Assembly (NCBI GenBank): GCA_023258825.1
Contig: JALQWE010000185.1
Span: 1 to 7,142, forward strand
DNA from: Planctomycetaceae bacterium
Lineage (GTDB): Bacteria; Planctomycetota; Planctomycetia; Planctomycetales; Planctomycetaceae
DNA length: 7,142 nt
Direction: 5' to 3'
The notes beneath the pieces were generated by a model, which did no database searches, was not told the DNA's origin, and saw only the letters and a program-made list of their open reading frames with translations. The translations under genes were made by a program, and so were the position numbers. Below, piece by piece: positions 6,801 to 7,142 of the stretch (position 1 is its first letter; each line of letters begins with the position of its first letter).

Positions 6801-6979
6801 CCAGCGCCAGCACCTCATCACGGGTGCCCTGCAATCGACGTTCGGAAATGTCGGTGAGGACCAGTCCGGCGCCCTCCCGGGCGAAGCGCACTGCCACCGC
6901 GCGGCCCATCGGGCCACCGGCACCGGTCACCAGCGCGCAGCGTCCTGCGAGTCGATCTCCCGACATGGTCAGCGCTTGA
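3824..6979 (+). CDS. gltB: Glutamate synthase large subunit, 3'-truncated and fused to foreign DNA
   Basis: The glutamate synthase large chain takes ammonia from glutamine and adds it to 2-oxoglutarate, giving two glutamates, using FMN and a [3Fe-4S] cluster. Residues 35 to about 430 are the class II glutaminase domain: Cys35 (HENCGVGF) should become the N-terminal nucleophile after removal of a 34-residue propeptide, with DHRGACGCESNTGDGAG at 63-79, HSRFATNT at 248-255 and HNGEINT at 270-276. A central domain follows. The FMN domain begins near 840, with GAMSFGSIS at 901-909, then SNTGEGGE and AQGAKPGEGGEL, which ends at residue 989 (base 6790). The family continues there with PGHKV-like sequence; here the frame reads 62 unrelated residues, antisense to a dehydrogenase, to a stop at 6977-6979. 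About 500 residues are missing, including the cluster cysteines and the C-terminal beta-helix. The start has a weak AAGG nine bases upstream and an in-frame stop at 3806. The small subunit gltD is not in the window. Confidence 0.93.
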   Translation: MEDVRGNQYPAPYLPPYGAPQATGLYDPQFEHENCGVGFVAHIKGVRSHQIVEDAARILGHMDHRGACGCESNTGDGAGMLTALPHRFLQRVARQEPGVELPPAGQYAAGIVFLPQDVQQREECRKTVEQLIAQQGQVCLGWRVLPVDYDAADIGRSARACAPFMEMLFIGAAEGLAQDAFERQLFIIRKLASHRLRNSSLSQALLFYICSLSTKLIIYKGMLTSWQVLPFFPDLQAADYESHLAMVHSRFATNTFPSWDRAQPLRFMAHNGEINTVKGNSNWMFARQGMMQSDLFGEDIRKLFPIIEPHTSDSGCFDNALEMLYHSGRKLQEIVMMMVPEAWQNHQTMPESKRAFYEYFSALQEPWDGPASISFTDGHYIGATLDRNGLRPSRYYVTKDDRVIMASEVGVLEIEPENVLTKGRLQPGRMFLVDFEQGRIIDDEELKADIASRQPWQQWVSEQRIRLEELPRRTPPERLTGQELYSRMQAFGYTSETMQFMLLPLIKADKDPIGSMGNDAALACLSDQPRMLYDYFHQIFAQVTNPPIDSIREDVIMSLECYIGPEGNLLAPTAESSHRLAVPHPILTNHQMANLKGINHRNWKCRVIDITYPVSEGAAGLRPALDRICAEARQAIREGYSLIVLSDRRISADRVPVSSLMATGTVHHHLVRHEERTQIGLLVESGEAREVHHFCLLIGYGADAVNPYLALYALRQSRLDGKLSDDWDDDRIVAAYRSGVAHGMLKVMAKMGISTLQSYKGAQIFEALGLATEVVDLCFAGTPSRIKGVGFDLLAEEALMRHHIGFPKNPDSITPELPNMGLYAWRRHGEKHAWNPHTIGRIQQAARQGDKAAYKDFATLVNRETTRACHLRGLLKFRPGTAIPVTEVESAAEIVKRFCTGAMSFGSISADSHEALAIAMNRIGGKSNTGEGGERYERFEPMENGDSRRSAIKQVASGRFGVTSWYLTNADELQIKIAQGAKPGEGGELASGASASTSSRVPCNRRSEMSVRTSPAPSRAKRTATARPIGPPAPVTSAQRPASRSPDMVSA
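6785..6793. other. Chimeric junction between gltB and a foreign SDR gene
   Basis: To the left, the plus strand is normal GltB sequence ending in GEGGEL (Leu codon 6788-6790). To the right, the plus strand no longer encodes GltB, while the minus strand encodes a dehydrogenase whose family-like residues also end at about 6790 (LALAPDA). The two genes are both cut and meet tail to tail within a few bases. There is no insertion-sequence end, target duplication, integrase or tRNA at the join. This points to an assembly chimera or a non-homologous rearrangement. Confidence 0.85.
6791..6966 (-). CDS. Short-chain dehydrogenase/reductase, N-terminal fragment
   Basis: The first 59 or so residues of a classical SDR, an NAD(P)-dependent oxidoreductase with a Rossmann fold. 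The start MSGDRLAGRCALVTGAGG leads into the dinucleotide-binding motif TGAGGPMG (residues 15-22, pattern TGxxxGxG). An alpha helix (AVAVRFAREGAG) and the second strand LVLTDISERR follow; the Asp in LTDI at the end of that strand usually indicates a preference for NAD over NADP. A full SDR has about 250 residues, so the Asn-Ser-Tyr-Lys catalytic set is missing and the substrate cannot be told. The start is two bases after the stop of the binding-protein gene, which suggests translational coupling in one operon. Codons are strongly G/C-ending. The frame runs on to 6757 inside gltB, but those residues are antisense GltB. Confidence 0.82.
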
Positions 6980-7142
6980 CCAGTTTGCACTTGGATTGCG
7001 CCAGCGGCAGCACCGCCTGATCGACCGGAATCACGCCACGCACATGGTAGTAATCCCATGGTGTTGTAGATTCAGCAGGTTTCTTCACTTCTAATAAGTA
7101 CATGTCATGTTCAAACTTACCGTCAGCACGAATCACACCTTT
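6969..7142 (-). CDS. LivK-type branched-chain amino acid/urea ABC transporter binding protein, C-terminal fragment
   Basis: The last 57 residues and stop codon of a periplasmic substrate-binding protein of the Leu/Ile/Val-binding (Peripla_BP_6) family; the rest lies beyond the window edge. The fragment reads DGKFEHDMYLLEVKKPAES, then PWDYYHVRGVIPVDQAVLPL and a tail of AQSKCKLVKR. This DG-x-F-x-HDMYL, K-x-PAES and PWDYY order is typical of the C-terminus of proteobacterial (often betaproteobacterial) LivK-like proteins. Such proteins deliver amino acids, amides or urea to an inner-membrane ABC permease; the ligand cannot be inferred from this piece. It lies two bases before an SDR gene on the same strand. 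Codon use changes inside the fragment: residues 1-27 have 8 of 27 codons ending in G or C, while residues 36-57 have 18 of 22. Confidence 0.88.
   Translation of the reverse strand, partial: KGVIRADGKFEHDMYLLEVKKPAESTTPWDYYHVRGVIPVDQAVLPLAQSKCKLVKR
7035..7062. other. Composition break inside the LivK-like fragment
   Basis: The protein frame is continuous across this stretch, but third-position G+C jumps from about 30 percent (bases 7062-7142) to about 80 percent (6972-7037). The change falls over codons for the conserved WDYYHVR residues. This is what a join between homologous genes from two genomes would look like, made at a conserved segment. The sample is small (27 and 22 codons), so natural variation remains possible. 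Confidence 0.5.

Noticed and set aside
6791..6979. The last 62 residues of the GltB frame as a new C-terminal domain
   Set aside because: They are the antisense translation of an SDR gene start and the end of a binding-protein gene, rich in Ser, Arg, Pro and Ala, with no fold of their own.
1..7142. CRISPR array, tRNA or rRNA genes
   Set aside because: No regularly spaced direct repeats, cloverleaf or conserved rRNA segments were seen on either strand.

Overview
The window reads as about 6.8 kb of a moderately high-GC bacterial chromosome, joined near position 6790 to unrelated DNA at its right end. The left part carries a FixJ/NarL-type response regulator (+), recG (-) and the first two thirds of gltB (+). 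The RecG and GltB wording, the FixJ-like regulator without an adjacent kinase, the weak ribosome binding sites and the long leader regions suggest a Planctomycetota-like bacterium. This is an inference from style, and no marker gene proves it.

Layout: 1-156 is leader with no convincing gene. 157-831 encodes a two-domain response regulator (receiver plus LuxR helix-turn-helix). It converges on recG (890-3007, minus), with 58 bases between the two stop codons. recG and gltB are divergent and separated by about 800 bases without a credible gene. That gap holds a G/T-rich tract next to recG and, nearer gltB, several inverted repeats that share the 8-mer TCGCTGAC. gltB, the glutamate synthase large chain, starts at 3824 and is faithful to its family through residue 989 (base 6790), in the middle of the FMN domain.

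From about 6791 to the end the sequence belongs elsewhere. On the minus strand there is the C-terminal 57 residues of a LivK-type amino-acid or urea ABC transporter binding protein (6969-7142). Two bases after its stop begins a short-chain dehydrogenase/reductase (start 6966), of which only about 59 residues remain before it runs into gltB tail to tail. This pair looks proteobacterial. The LivK fragment itself changes from AT-rich to GC-rich codon use around 7035-7062, so the right end may be a mosaic of three sources. The simplest explanation is a chimeric assembly of a metagenomic contig; a true rearrangement is possible but less likely.

The three left-hand genes do not form a pathway: signal transduction and transcription control, replication-fork and recombination repair, and ammonia assimilation. 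I found no undescribed multi-gene system. The points most worth checking are the two composition and homology breaks at the right end and the repeat-bearing gltB leader.
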